A stretch of DNA of 9,601 bases, from the NCBI GenBank assembly GCA_026391935.1, contig JAPLDC010000433.1:1-9601 (forward strand). Reading direction: 5' to 3'. The notes below the pieces were generated by a model. The model had not been told where the DNA came from. It worked only from the letters and a program-made list of their open reading frames with translations, and did no database searches. This document shows positions 1-7,929 of this stretch, in pieces. The translations under genes were made by a program, and so were the position numbers. This DNA is from Bacteroidota bacterium (GTDB lineage Bacteria; Bacteroidota; Bacteroidia; 2-12-FULL-35-15). Each line of letters begins with the position of its first letter. Positions within the stretch are counted from its first letter, which is position 1.

Positions 1-1317
1 AGGAATATTTCCCTCTAAAATATCTGTAAAAACAGTCATTGACGTTTTATTAAAAAATATCTCAGTGTTTCCGGTGCGTAAGTCGCACCAATCGTAAAAA
101 ACAAAATTATCATTTAATGATATCCCTATAAAATCATTTCCTTTTTGGATATTAATAAAAGGTGATGGCGCAGAACTGATCTTATAATTTGGCTTAAATG
201 TGGATCCTCCATCAATGGAAACAGTAGAAAATATTTCAAAAGAAGAAGAAGATGTTCCACCGGTATTTCTTCTGTCACGCCAGGCAACACCATATTTTCC
301 TGTTGTTGAAAATCCTGCCCAACACATATCTTGTCCCACTCCATTCGACAAGGCATCATCATTTAACCTCACCGGAACAGAAGTCCACGCATTACCTCCA
401 TCATTTGAATGAACACTTAAAATATCGGGGTCACCATTTCGCTGATCTGTAAAAGTAAAAATAATATTTCCGGCTATAGTGGGATTAGCACTCAAAACAA
501 TACTTCCTTGATAAAGTGTATCTGTAATTGCAGATCCGGCAACAGGATAACCTATAATGTGCGGAACAAAACTTACGCCACCATCAGTAGATTTCAAGCA
601 GATCATCCGTGCAAATGAACTAGAAGGCGGATCGTATGACAAATATCCAATGTAAAAACTTCCATCGGCACCAACAGTTGGAGCACCCATAGTATTGGTA
701 ATTAAATTACTCGGAATGCTATCATCCACTAAAGTTTGACTACTCCAAGTTGAACCATTATCTGAAGAATATTTCATCCAAACATGATGGGGCATCGCTC
801 CTGATTCAACACTTTTTGTAACTACATATAATCTTCCATCATAAACACCTCCGCTATTATCAACAACTATCCATGGTCTGTCAATTGGTTTATCCGGAGT
901 TGCAAGTCCGTTAAACGCTTTCACTCTTGCACCCCAAGTTGCACCTCCATCCAATGATTTTGTAACCATCACATAACCGGAGTCTTGAGCGGCAGAATAA
1001 TTCACGTAACTCATAAATACATTTCCTGCATTGTTGAATGTTAAGGACACATCCGCCATTAGAAATGTTGGATGCAAATTCGGGATGGTTGTTGGAGTCG
1101 TCCAGGTAAGCCCTCCATCAATGGAATAATTTGTTCCAATAACGAGCGTGATCCCAGATACTCTCATCCAGGCAGCAACAATATTATTGGGATTAGTTGG
1201 ATTCACGGCAATATAGGGCTCTGTATCCCAACTTGTTGAATTTGAAATATTAGTATTCGTTTGTGAAAAACAAATTGTCGTCAAGAAAATGAATAGTGCA
1301 AACAGAATCTTTTTCAT
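1..1317 (-). CDS. Exported Asp-box (BNR) sialidase-like beta-propeller protein, 3' end outside window
   Basis: This frame is open from the ATG at 1317 to the left edge: 439 residues are visible and no stop is reached. Residues 1-19 form a signal peptide (MKKILFALFIFLTTICFSQ), so the product is exported. Six Asp-box motifs (S-x-D-x-G-x-x-W/F) lie at about residues 65-72, 121-128, 184-191, 243-250, 304-311 and 367-374, spaced roughly 55-65 residues apart as expected for blades of a six-bladed propeller. EPYIAVNP (33-40), DRPW (146-149) and the acidic/arginine strands DQRNGDPDI, WRDRRNTG and DWCDLRTGNTEI recur in Bacteroidota proteins annotated as exo-alpha-sialidase-like. I do not see the (F/Y)RIP motif of genuine sialidases near the N-terminus, so glycan binding or an unknown activity is as likely as sialidase action. 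A T9SS sorting domain may follow beyond the edge. The gene is separated from the upstream PorP-like gene by a terminator hairpin and probably has its own transcript. The family call is firm; the activity is not known. Confidence 0.85.
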   Translation of the reverse strand, partial: MKKILFALFIFLTTICFSQTNTNISNSTSWDTEPYIAVNPTNPNNIVAAWMRVSGITLVIGTNYSIDGGLTWTTPTTIPNLHPTFLMADVSLTFNNAGNVFMSYVNYSAAQDSGYVMVTKSLDGGATWGARVKAFNGLATPDKPIDRPWIVVDNSGGVYDGRLYVVTKSVESGAMPHHVWMKYSSDNGSTWSSQTLVDDSIPSNLITNTMGAPTVGADGSFYIGYLSYDPPSSSFARMICLKSTDGGVSFVPHIIGYPVAGSAITDTLYQGSIVLSANPTIAGNIIFTFTDQRNGDPDILSVHSNDGGNAWTSVPVRLNDDALSNGVGQDMCWAGFSTTGKYGVAWRDRRNTGGTSSSSFEIFSTVSIDGGSTFKPNYKISSAPSPFINIQKGNDFIGISLNDNFVFYDWCDLRTGNTEIFFNKTSMTVFTDILEGNIP

Positions 1318-1377
1318 TTCATTTCAATATTAATACATTTTCATTTTTTGTTTTGAATACGCTTTCTCAAAAACACA

Positions 1378-1409
1378 TCCGCCTCAATTTTATTAAGAAT
1401 TGAGGCGGA
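1378..1409 (-). terminator. Hairpin terminator after the PorP/SprF-SPOR gene
   Basis: A perfect 12-bp inverted repeat: TCCGCCTCAATT at 1378-1389 and AATTGAGGCGGA at 1398-1409, with an 8-nt loop. It starts about 20 bp past the stop codon at 1431. Read on the minus strand the stem is followed by TGTGTTTTTG, a short and imperfect U-tract. On the plus strand no T-run follows, so it probably acts on minus-strand transcripts leaving the PorP-like gene. It is the only strong GC-containing stem I found in an intergenic gap. Confidence 0.7.
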
Positions 1410-1430
1410 GAATTATTTATTAATAAATAC

Positions 1431-2825
1431 TTATTCTAATTTTTGTAACCAAACATCAGGGTATTCAACCTTAAATTTCTTTTGTTCTGATTCAGCATCT
1501 GCTTGTTTATCAAATTTATTTGCAGCTACATAATATACTTTTGTTTTATGATTTTGAACTATCTGAGTTTTGTTATATCCTTTAATAATGTTTGCATCTC
1601 TAAACTTAGATGCGTTATCCTTACTACTGAATGTTCCAATAACAACATAGAAACCAGCACCCATGGTCATTCCATTATCATCTACGAAATCGCTGCTTGA
1701 ACCTGTACGCATCAAACTCTCCGTTAAACTTTCCGGCTTTTCAGGTGTTGCAACTGAAGCGCCACTTGATTTTAATTTAGCTAACTCCTCTTTCAACCTT
1801 TGGATTTCAACTTCACTAGTATCCGTTTTAGCTTTTAACTTAGCCATTAATTCATCATTAAGAGCATCTTTTGGATCATCAACTTTTGCGACAACTTCTT
1901 CAGCTTTTTCTCCACCAAATGTGTAGCTTAATAAAAATTCAGATGTGGACCCTGTATATGATTTCACTTTCCCAACTCCCAGGTCATATGCATATCCAAC
2001 TGCAAGATTTTTATAACGTACTCCGCCACTTATCGCAACAGCATAATTGCTATGGTAAGTAATTCCTAGCCAGCCGAATTTTTTCCAATCTCCAATAACA
2101 TTTACATCGTATTGAAAAACAGAACCTGTTGCATAACGGACCATGATAAGCGGATAAACAGTAATCTCTTTTTCCTTCACCACATCAAATACATATTTTA
2201 CAGATCCTTGGTAATGACGAGCAAAAGTGTAAAGACTACTTTCATTATCTGTCTTTTTATAACGGATCTTATTTCCCAATATTTGTGGAGCACAAAAACC
2301 TACCTCTAATTTTTTCCAAGTATAACCTAATCCGAAATCCGCTGAAAACGCTGTTTTACTTTGCGATTCATTAAATAAGTAGGGATCATTTACATCTCTA
2401 ACAACAGCTTTTGAAAAATCGATCTTATTATTTATTACTCCCAAAGCCAACCCGAAAAATAAATTATTATCATCATTCACTTTTAGCTTGTATGAGTAAT
2501 TTGCAAATGCACCAACGCGACTTGTAATATCTGTAACATCAGAATATAAATTCAATCCCAATCCAATATTCTTTGCTTCAATAGGTGAGTCAAGTGTTAA
2601 ATAACTTGTTTGCGGAGCACCTTGAATACCTGTCCATTGAGAACGATGGGTTAAAAATGCATTCACACGATCATGATTTCCTGTAAACGCAGGATTCGTA
2701 ACAAATGGGTTTGCATAATACTGACTGCTGAAAGGAACTTGTTGTGCTATGGTTGTTCCTGTTATCAAAATAAAAGCAGATGATATAATTAAATTCCTCA
2801 TAGGATGTAATTTTAAATTTTTCAT
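1431..2825 (-). CDS. PorP/SprF-family T9SS outer-membrane protein with C-terminal SPOR domain
   Basis: The 464-residue product has a signal peptide. Two starts are possible: M1 (2825) and M9 (2801). M9 gives a more typical signal sequence (MRNLIISSAFILITGTTIAQ); neither has a clear Shine-Dalgarno site, which is usual in this phylum. Residues about 29-305 are a PorP/SprF domain: QYYANPFVTNPAFTG, HRSQWTGIQGAPQTSYLTLD and repeated amphipathic strands up to EFLLSYTFGG. In the family such proteins sit in the outer membrane and assist T9SS cargo; SprF is needed for SprB surface export in Flavobacterium johnsoniae. Residues about 322-355 are a charged heptad-like segment, probably a coiled coil. Residues about 391-464 match a SPOR domain (GFYVVIGTFSSKDNASKF, then KVYYVAANKFDKQADAE, ending DVWLQKLE), a fold that binds peptidoglycan glycan strands. 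The added tail is unusual for PorP/SprF. The gene lies 28 bp after a type B sorting-domain protein, so it is probably its co-transcribed partner. Confidence 0.9.
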   Translation of the reverse strand: MKNLKLHPMRNLIISSAFILITGTTIAQQVPFSSQYYANPFVTNPAFTGNHDRVNAFLTHRSQWTGIQGAPQTSYLTLDSPIEAKNIGLGLNLYSDVTDITSRVGAFANYSYKLKVNDDNNLFFGLALGVINNKIDFSKAVVRDVNDPYLFNESQSKTAFSADFGLGYTWKKLEVGFCAPQILGNKIRYKKTDNESSLYTFARHYQGSVKYVFDVVKEKEITVYPLIMVRYATGSVFQYDVNVIGDWKKFGWLGITYHSNYAVAISGGVRYKNLAVGYAYDLGVGKVKSYTGSTSEFLLSYTFGGEKAEEVVAKVDDPKDALNDELMAKLKAKTDTSEVEIQRLKEELAKLKSSGASVATPEKPESLTESLMRTGSSSDFVDDNGMTMGAGFYVVIGTFSSKDNASKFRDANIIKGYNKTQIVQNHKTKVYYVAANKFDKQADAESEQKKFKVEYPDVWLQKLE

Positions 2826-2853
2826 TTTCTGTTTGATATCTTTAGTACACGAA

Positions 2854-5427
2854 TTATTTAGTGCCTTCTTTTAATATAGTAATGGCTCCTTTATAGATCT
2901 TCTCATCATTTTCAAATTTGATGATATAGTAGTATGTACCGTCAGGTAATCCTTTTCCATATTTATTTGAACCGTCCCAATTATTATCGTAAGCATCAGA
3001 CTTAAAGACTTCTTGTCCTTCACGATTCACAACCACAACTTTCGTATTCGGATAATTTTCAATATTCTGAATGATCCATCTATCATTATATCCATCATCA
3101 TTTGGAGTCATCATGTTAGAGATCGTTACATTATAATCTATTAGAACAGTAATTGTCATTGTATCAATATCTGTACACCCATTAATATCCGTACCTGTCA
3201 ACGTATACATTGTAGTCGTAGTAGGACCGGCTGTAGGATCAGAAATGGAAGCATTCGTCAACCCTGTATTTGGAAACCATGCCCAAGTGATGATTCCTGC
3301 ACCGGAACCAACAATATCAACTGTGCTACCCAGACTAAGATTAATGTCAGGTCCGGCAGAAACGGAAGGTGAAGGATAGACAATTGTTGAAACCGAATCC
3401 ATTGCCGAACATCCTGTTAGTGTATCATTTATTGTAAGCACATAATTTCCTGCTGCCATCACTGTAATGCTTTGAATAGTGTCTGTTGTGCTCCACAAAT
3501 AAGAATATCCACCAATTGCTGCGCTCAACATCACAGAATCTCCGGCACAAAATTGAAGCGGTCCACTTGCAGTAATAGTTGAAGGAGGCAATGGATTTAC
3601 TAAAACATTTACAGTTGCAGTATCCAAACATCCTTTGTCAGAAGTTAATAATAAACTTGAAATAAATGTACCTGCTGTTGCATACAGGTGTGTAGGATTT
3701 GTAGACATAGAATTATTTCCATCTGCAAAATCCCATTGGTTGAATTGAATGAATCCCGAATTAATTGTTGATGTATTTGTAAATGTTGTGAAATTACCAA
3801 AACAAACTGTATCAGCGCTATACACTGCAACAGGTTTTGGATAAACTATAACTGTTGAAGATGCTGAAGATATTGGAGCACAAACACCACTTTGAACAAG
3901 CACTAAATACCATGTTGTATCGATAAGGTTTAAATATGTTTGTGAAGCTGTGACGTTTACAATAGGACTCCATGTCAATCCTCCATCAATAGATGATTGC
4001 CAATTTAAGATCGATCCAACATAACCTGTCAAATTTAATGTTCCGGAATTTGCTCCTTCGCAACCCGGGACAGCACCACTAATTGTTCCTCCGACTGAAA
4101 CAGGATTTACAGTTATTGTTGCACTAAATGAAGTATCTGCATTACAAATCCCGCTCTTCACATTTGCATGATACATTGTAGTAACACTTAAATTATTGTA
4201 GATCAACGAATCTGTACTATTAGAAATCGGTGTCCAAGTGAAACCACCATCAACTGATGACTCCCACCCTGTAATTGTTCCGATGTAACCAGCTAAATGC
4301 AACGTTCCATTGTTTGCCCCAGAGCATACAGTATCACTGATCGATACTATACCACCAATAGTTTTGGGATTCACATTAATAATTCCAATGGAAGACGTAT
4401 CATTTCCACAAGTTCCGCTAGAAATAATTGCTCTGAACCAAGTTGAATCTAATAAATTGGTATAGGATTGTGTTGTAGTGATGTTTGCAATGTTTGACCA
4501 TGTCAAGCCACCATCTGTTGAAGATTCCCAATTAGAAACAGTTCCAATATTTCCTGTCAAGGTTAATGTTCCGCTATTGATAGTATCACAAACAGTTGTT
4601 CCACCAGTAATTAATCCCCCTACCGCTTTTGGATCTACAGTAATAGAATCGATGTTCGAAATCGTACCCAGACAAACACCACTATTTACAAACGCTCTGT
4701 AATAAGTAGATATATTTAAATTTAAATAAGATTGTGATGCGGTTGTATTAGAAAGTGCAAACCAGGTTACTCCATCTGTTGAAGTTTCCCAATTTATGAT
4801 CGTTCCTAAATAACCAACAAGATTTAAAGTGCCGGCATTTGCTCCGGCACAAACTGTGTCACTAGCAGAAAGTGTTCCGGCAATTGGAGGAGCATCTATA
4901 ACAATTGTTGCTGTTAATGATGTATCGTTTGAGCAAACCCCACTTGCTACAATAACACGATAAATAGTTGTTGATAATATATTTAAATAATTTAGATTCG
5001 CCGTTGTATTAGCTATGGTCGTCCAGGTTGTTCCGCCATCAATTGAAGATTGCCATGATTGAATAGAACCAACGTATCCAAACAAATCCAGTGTACCAGT
5101 ATTTGCGCCACCACAAGCTGTTGTTCCACCTGAAATAGTTCCACCAACAGAAACGGGATCAACCGTTAAAGTTGCTGTTGAAGAAGCAGTCGTAGAACAA
5201 GCACCATTTTGGACAATTGCTCTGAATACAGTAGTAATAATTATGTTTGAATATATATAATTAGGAGTTGTGTTACCTATTGAGATCCAGTTAATACCTC
5301 CATCAGTTGAATATTCCCAACGTACAACATTTCCAGTATAACCACTTAAAGTTAACACACCGGAATTATTCCCGAAACAAACATTTGAACTTGCTGAAAC
5401 ACTTCCACCAACAGAAGGTAAATCAAC
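2854..5427 (-). pseudogene. Downstream part of a split giant surface protein: six Ig-like repeats, PKD domain, T9SS type B sorting domain
   Basis: This frame is open from 5427 to the TAA ending at 2854. It has no credible start of its own: the nearest start-like codon is a GTG at 5358, inside a repeat, and no signal peptide follows. Numbering from that GTG, repeats six to eleven run to about residue 507. A PKD domain follows at 508-589 (QWDFADGNN, then HLYATAGTF), then an Ig-like module at about 590-662 and a PKD/Ig-like module at about 663-739. The gliding-motility-associated type B C-terminal domain is at about 741-834 (MTPNDDGYNDRW, VVVVNREGQEVF, NWDGSNKYGKGLPDGTYYY). That domain directs T9SS substrates to the surface and in known cases needs a SprF-like partner, which is encoded 28 bp downstream. 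The fragment continues the gene at 5423-7057; together, with 80 bp restored, they encode 1427 residues. As read it could not enter the Sec pathway. Confidence 0.85.
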
Positions 5428-6661
5428 TTATATTCAAAAATGATTGAGTTGTTGTTGTATTGACAATGTTTGTCCAAACTATTCCATCAGTGGAGGATTG
5501 CCAATTTGTTACGGTACCTGTATGAGCACCTAATGTAATTGTTCCGCTATTGGAACCACTACAAACAGTGTCACTTAATGTAGTGATACCGCCTACTGAA
5601 ACAGGACTAACAGTAATTAATACTGTTGAAGAATTTATAGCTGCACAGGCTCCGCTTTTTACATTCGCACGATAAAGAGTATTGGTTATAAGATTTAAAT
5701 AGGATTGAGTAGTTGTAATATTTGGAATATTTGTATACGTTATTCCACCATCTGTAGAATATTCCCAATATTGAACAGCACCCGTTTTACCAGCTAACGT
5801 TAATATTCCAGTATTAGCTCCACTACAAACTGTTGCCGCTGAAGTAATTGTTCCTCCAACTGAAACAGGATTTACAACAATTGAATCAGGCGTTGAATAA
5901 GCAGCAACACATCCACTACTGGTAACCAAAGCTCTATAATATCTTGTGGATACTAAATTCGTATAGGGTTGAGTAGTTGTGGTATTTACGACATTTGTCC
6001 AGGAAACTCCTGCATTTGTTGAATACTCCCAGCGCGTAACAGTTCCTGTTTGTCCTGCCAAAGTTAAGTTTCCACCATTCACACCACTACAAACCGTTGT
6101 TCCTCCTGAAACAGCTCCTCCCACTGAAGGAGGATTGACAGTAATAATAGCAACAGATGAGAATACAGTCAAACAAGCACCACTTTGAACCTGACAACGA
6201 TAACGAGTTGTTTGAACCAAATTTAAATACGTTTGAGTAGTTGTCACATTTGCAATATCAGTCCAAGTTGCGCCTGCATCAATCGAAAATTGCCATTTCA
6301 AAATGCTACCTACCCGTCCTCCGCCAGAAGTCATTGTTCCACCATTTACACCACTACATACTGTTGCAGTTCCGGAAACTGTTCCGCCAACTGTTGTTGG
6401 ATCAATGGTCATTGATGCTGCAGTTGACGTAGCAGATGCACAAACCCCATTTTGAACATGCGCTCTATACTTTGTAGGGACAGATAAGTTCGAATAACTT
6501 TGCGTAGTAGTAATGTTTGAAAGACTAATCCATGTCGTACCACCATCAATAGAATATTCCCAATTAAGGACAGAGCCTGTATGACCAGATAGTGTTAATG
6601 AACCGGCATTAGAACCAATACACACATTCGTACCACCAGAAACGGTTCCTCCAACGGAAGG
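3838..6661 (-). repeat. Eleven tandem ~88-residue Ig-like repeats (264-bp period) within the giant surface protein
   Basis: Each unit reads roughly P-x-S-V-G-G, then T-V-C-S-G-x-N-x-G, L-x-L-x-G-x-x-G-x-V, a W-E/Q-x-S-x-D-G-G-x-x-W strand-turn, T-T-T-Q-S-Y-x-N-L, Y-R-A-x-V-x-S-G-x-C, and a closing I-T-V-N/D-P. The conserved tryptophan codons lie, on plus coordinates, at 6560, 6293, 6029, 5765, 5501, 5317, 5053, 4789, 4528, 4264 and 4000. Spacings are 267, 264, 264, 264, 184, 264, 264, 261, 264 and 264 bp. Units have diverged at the DNA level, so this is an old protein-level array rather than a recent duplication. Two cysteines per unit suggest one disulfide per domain. The short fifth unit is the site of the frame break. 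Confidence 0.9.
5420..5432 (-). other. Deletion/frameshift junction inside repeat five
   Basis: On the minus strand the upstream frame reads AAT ATA AGT TGA while the downstream frame reads GTT GAT TTA CCT across the same bases. Comparison with neighbouring repeats shows that the residues between T-Q-S-Y-L-N-L and the closing V-N-P-x-S-V-G-G are absent. The tryptophan-to-tryptophan distance over this junction is 184 bp instead of 264. The 80-bp deficit leaves remainder 2 on division by 3, exactly what is needed to join the two frames: 4204 bp plus 80 gives 1428 whole codons. Confidence 0.85.
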
Positions 6662-7057
6662 AGCATAATTTGTAACAGAATAACTGGTATACGAATCATT
6701 CCCTGGACTAACATCGCCAGCAATACTAACAGAAGCATCGAATAAATAGGTTCCGGCAACACTTAAATTTGCCTGAGTAACAAAAGTATAACTCAGATTT
6801 GTATTGGAAGTCCAATTTGCTGCTAGTGTTACCAATTCCACAACGGGAGCACCAGCATTTATTGTATAACTGGCATTAAAAGTTGTACCTGCTGGCAACG
6901 TTGGCCCATAATTAAACAGTTTAGCAGTTACATTCTCAGTAGCTGTAAGCGAACAACCAGACGAAGGCGCAGTAATAAGAATAACACTGATATCAGTTTG
7001 CGCTATCGCTAAATTACCAATAAAAATAAAGGAAAGGAGAGTAAGTAATTTTCTCAT
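5423..7057 (-). pseudogene. Upstream part of the split giant surface protein: signal peptide, N-terminal domain and four and a half Ig-like repeats
   Basis: The ATG at 7057 begins a clear signal peptide (MRKLLTLLSFIFIGNLAIAQ, cleavage near residue 20). Residues about 21-132 form an N-terminal beta-rich domain with CARDB-like character (alternating strands, GCSLTATENVTAKLFNYGP). Four complete Ig-like repeats follow (about 133-219, 221-308, 310-396, 398-484). Repeat five starts at 486 but ends at residue 544 with ...TTTTQSFLNIS and a TGA at 5423-5425. The usual second half (the Y-R-A-x-V-x-S-G-x-C strand) is missing, and in the +1-shifted frame the protein resumes at the start of repeat six (VDLPSVGG). 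The fragment has no sorting domain, so if translated it would reach the periplasm without a T9SS signal. A promoter-like pair lies upstream at 7088-7120. The intact protein would be a 1427-residue adhesin-like surface protein; its ligand is unknown. I call it a pseudogene half because of the break, although an assembly error is possible. Confidence 0.85.
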
Positions 7058-7087
7058 AAGTAGTTGAGTTAATATGTACTATTTGGT

Positions 7088-7120
7088 TAAATATAAAAAC
7101 ACCGTGACGTTGTACGCAAA
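7088..7120 (-). promoter_or_regulatory. Candidate Bacteroidota-type promoter for the giant surface protein operon
   Basis: On the minus strand TTTG (7120-7117) is followed after 21 nt by TATATTTA (7095-7088). This matches the Bacteroidota consensus TTG-N17-23-TAnnTTTG except for the final base of the -7 box. The start codon at 7057 lies about 30 nt further on, a reasonable leader length. It would drive the surface protein gene and, across the 28-bp gap, the PorP/SprF-SPOR gene. It rests on sequence match only. Confidence 0.4.
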
Positions 7121-7166
7121 TGTCGTGTTTTAGGTTACGAAAGTATAAAAAAAATCGATGAATGTA

Positions 7167-7865
7167 TTAAGGAGTGCTCAATGTCACAGGAATAATTCTT
7201 CCATTCATAACTTTATGAGCATTAATTACAAAATCAGCAATAAAGAAAGCCATTTCTTGAGAAGAAAGGGGTGCTATATATCCCGGAAATGCTTCATTTA
7301 ACATTTCTGTCTGAACAGCACCCAGTGCTAAACAATTAAATGCAATATTTTTTTCCTTAAATTCTTCAGCCAGACATTCGGTTAAACAAACTAAGGAAGC
7401 TTTACTGGAACTATAGGCAGAAAGCCCTGAGAATTTAGCACTTCCCTGAAATCCTCCCATGCTGCTGATGTTCACAATGTGCGATTTCACCTTTTCGTCT
7501 AGTAGTGGCAAAACACCTTGTATCAACCTGACTACTGCAAAAACATTTACATTATAAATATTCTCAAGATCATCCGAAGATATTTCAGAAAAAGGTTTAT
7601 TGACCAAGACTCCAGCATTATTAACTACTGCATTTATCTCTGTTGTATGTTTCTTTATTTCAGCTATCAAACTATCAACTGAATTCTTCTGGCTTAAATC
7701 ACATGCAATCGGAATAACATTCTCATTTTTACACTCTTTTTTTAATTGTTCCAGTTTTTCAAAATTTCTAGAAATAGCAAAAACGGTATTTTTCTCATCA
7801 GCGCTAAGCTGCTTCACCAATTCGTAACCAATTCCACGGCTTGCGCCCGTTACAATAATTTTCAT
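7167..7865 (-). CDS. Short-chain dehydrogenase/reductase (SDR family), substrate unknown
   Basis: A complete 232-residue classical SDR, slightly shorter than the usual 250 residues. The glycine-rich nucleotide-binding motif TGASRGIG is at 6-13. Arg33 follows the second strand (AISRN), which in the family favours NADP(H) over NAD(H). CDLS at 55-58 contacts the adenine ring, NNAG is at 82-85, and Asn105 or Asn107 fits the helix-4 asparagine. The catalytic serine is at 134 or 135 (NISSMGG), and Tyr151 and Lys155 form the YxxxK motif (AYSSSK). The usual proline-glycine after strand six is replaced by LGAVQTEM (181-188), keeping the V-x-T spacing. There is no signal peptide or membrane segment, so it is cytosolic. 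It is read divergently from the barrel gene at 7930 and lies 109 bp upstream of the surface protein gene, with a candidate promoter between. Nothing nearby identifies its substrate; the family assignment is secure. Confidence 0.92.
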   Translation of the reverse strand: MKIIVTGASRGIGYELVKQLSADEKNTVFAISRNFEKLEQLKKECKNENVIPIACDLSQKNSVDSLIAEIKKHTTEINAVVNNAGVLVNKPFSEISSDDLENIYNVNVFAVVRLIQGVLPLLDEKVKSHIVNISSMGGFQGSAKFSGLSAYSSSKASLVCLTECLAEEFKEKNIAFNCLALGAVQTEMLNEAFPGYIAPLSSQEMAFFIADFVINAHKVMNGRIIPVTLSTP

Positions 7866-7929
7866 ATTCTAATCGTTTTAGTAATTTTCAAAGAAAAGCA
7901 TTTTTTTGTTAACTTTACATGGATATACA

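Noticed and set aside
200..452. Short plus-strand reading frames over the sialidase-like gene, and similar ones over the repeat array and PorP-like gene
   Set aside because: They lie opposite long minus-strand genes with clear family motifs, have no recognisable domains, and recur where the repeats recur.
1325..1332. TAATATTG (minus strand) as a -7 box for the sialidase-like gene
   Set aside because: The nearest upstream TTTG is 35 nt away, outside the 17-23 nt range, and the start codon would coincide with the transcription start.
5356..5358. GTG as the start of an independent 834-residue gene
   Set aside because: It lies in the middle of a repeat, has no signal peptide after it, and the frame stays open upstream to 5427 with recognisable repeat sequence (VDLPSVGG...), so it is an internal valine codon of the split gene.
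3838..6661. The array as a sialidase/BNR propeller because of its S-x-D-G-G-x-x-W motifs
   Set aside because: The 88-residue unit with a Cys pair, Y-R-A-x-V strand and I-T-V-x-P linker fits an Ig-like domain chain, and the protein ends with PKD and T9SS type B modules typical of adhesins.
7140..7166. Terminator after the dehydrogenase gene (run of T on the minus strand at about 7147-7154)
   Set aside because: An eight-T run follows ATCGAT, but I could not find a stem of useful length before it.
7906..7908. TTG as the start of the small barrel gene
   Set aside because: It would put eight non-signal residues before a signal peptide that begins neatly at the ATG at 7930.
7910..7917. TAACTTTA as a -7 promoter box for the barrel gene
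   Set aside because: It matches TAnnTTTG at all but the last base, but there is no TTG at the expected distance upstream and the leader would be only about 8 nt, so it is too weak to list as a feature.
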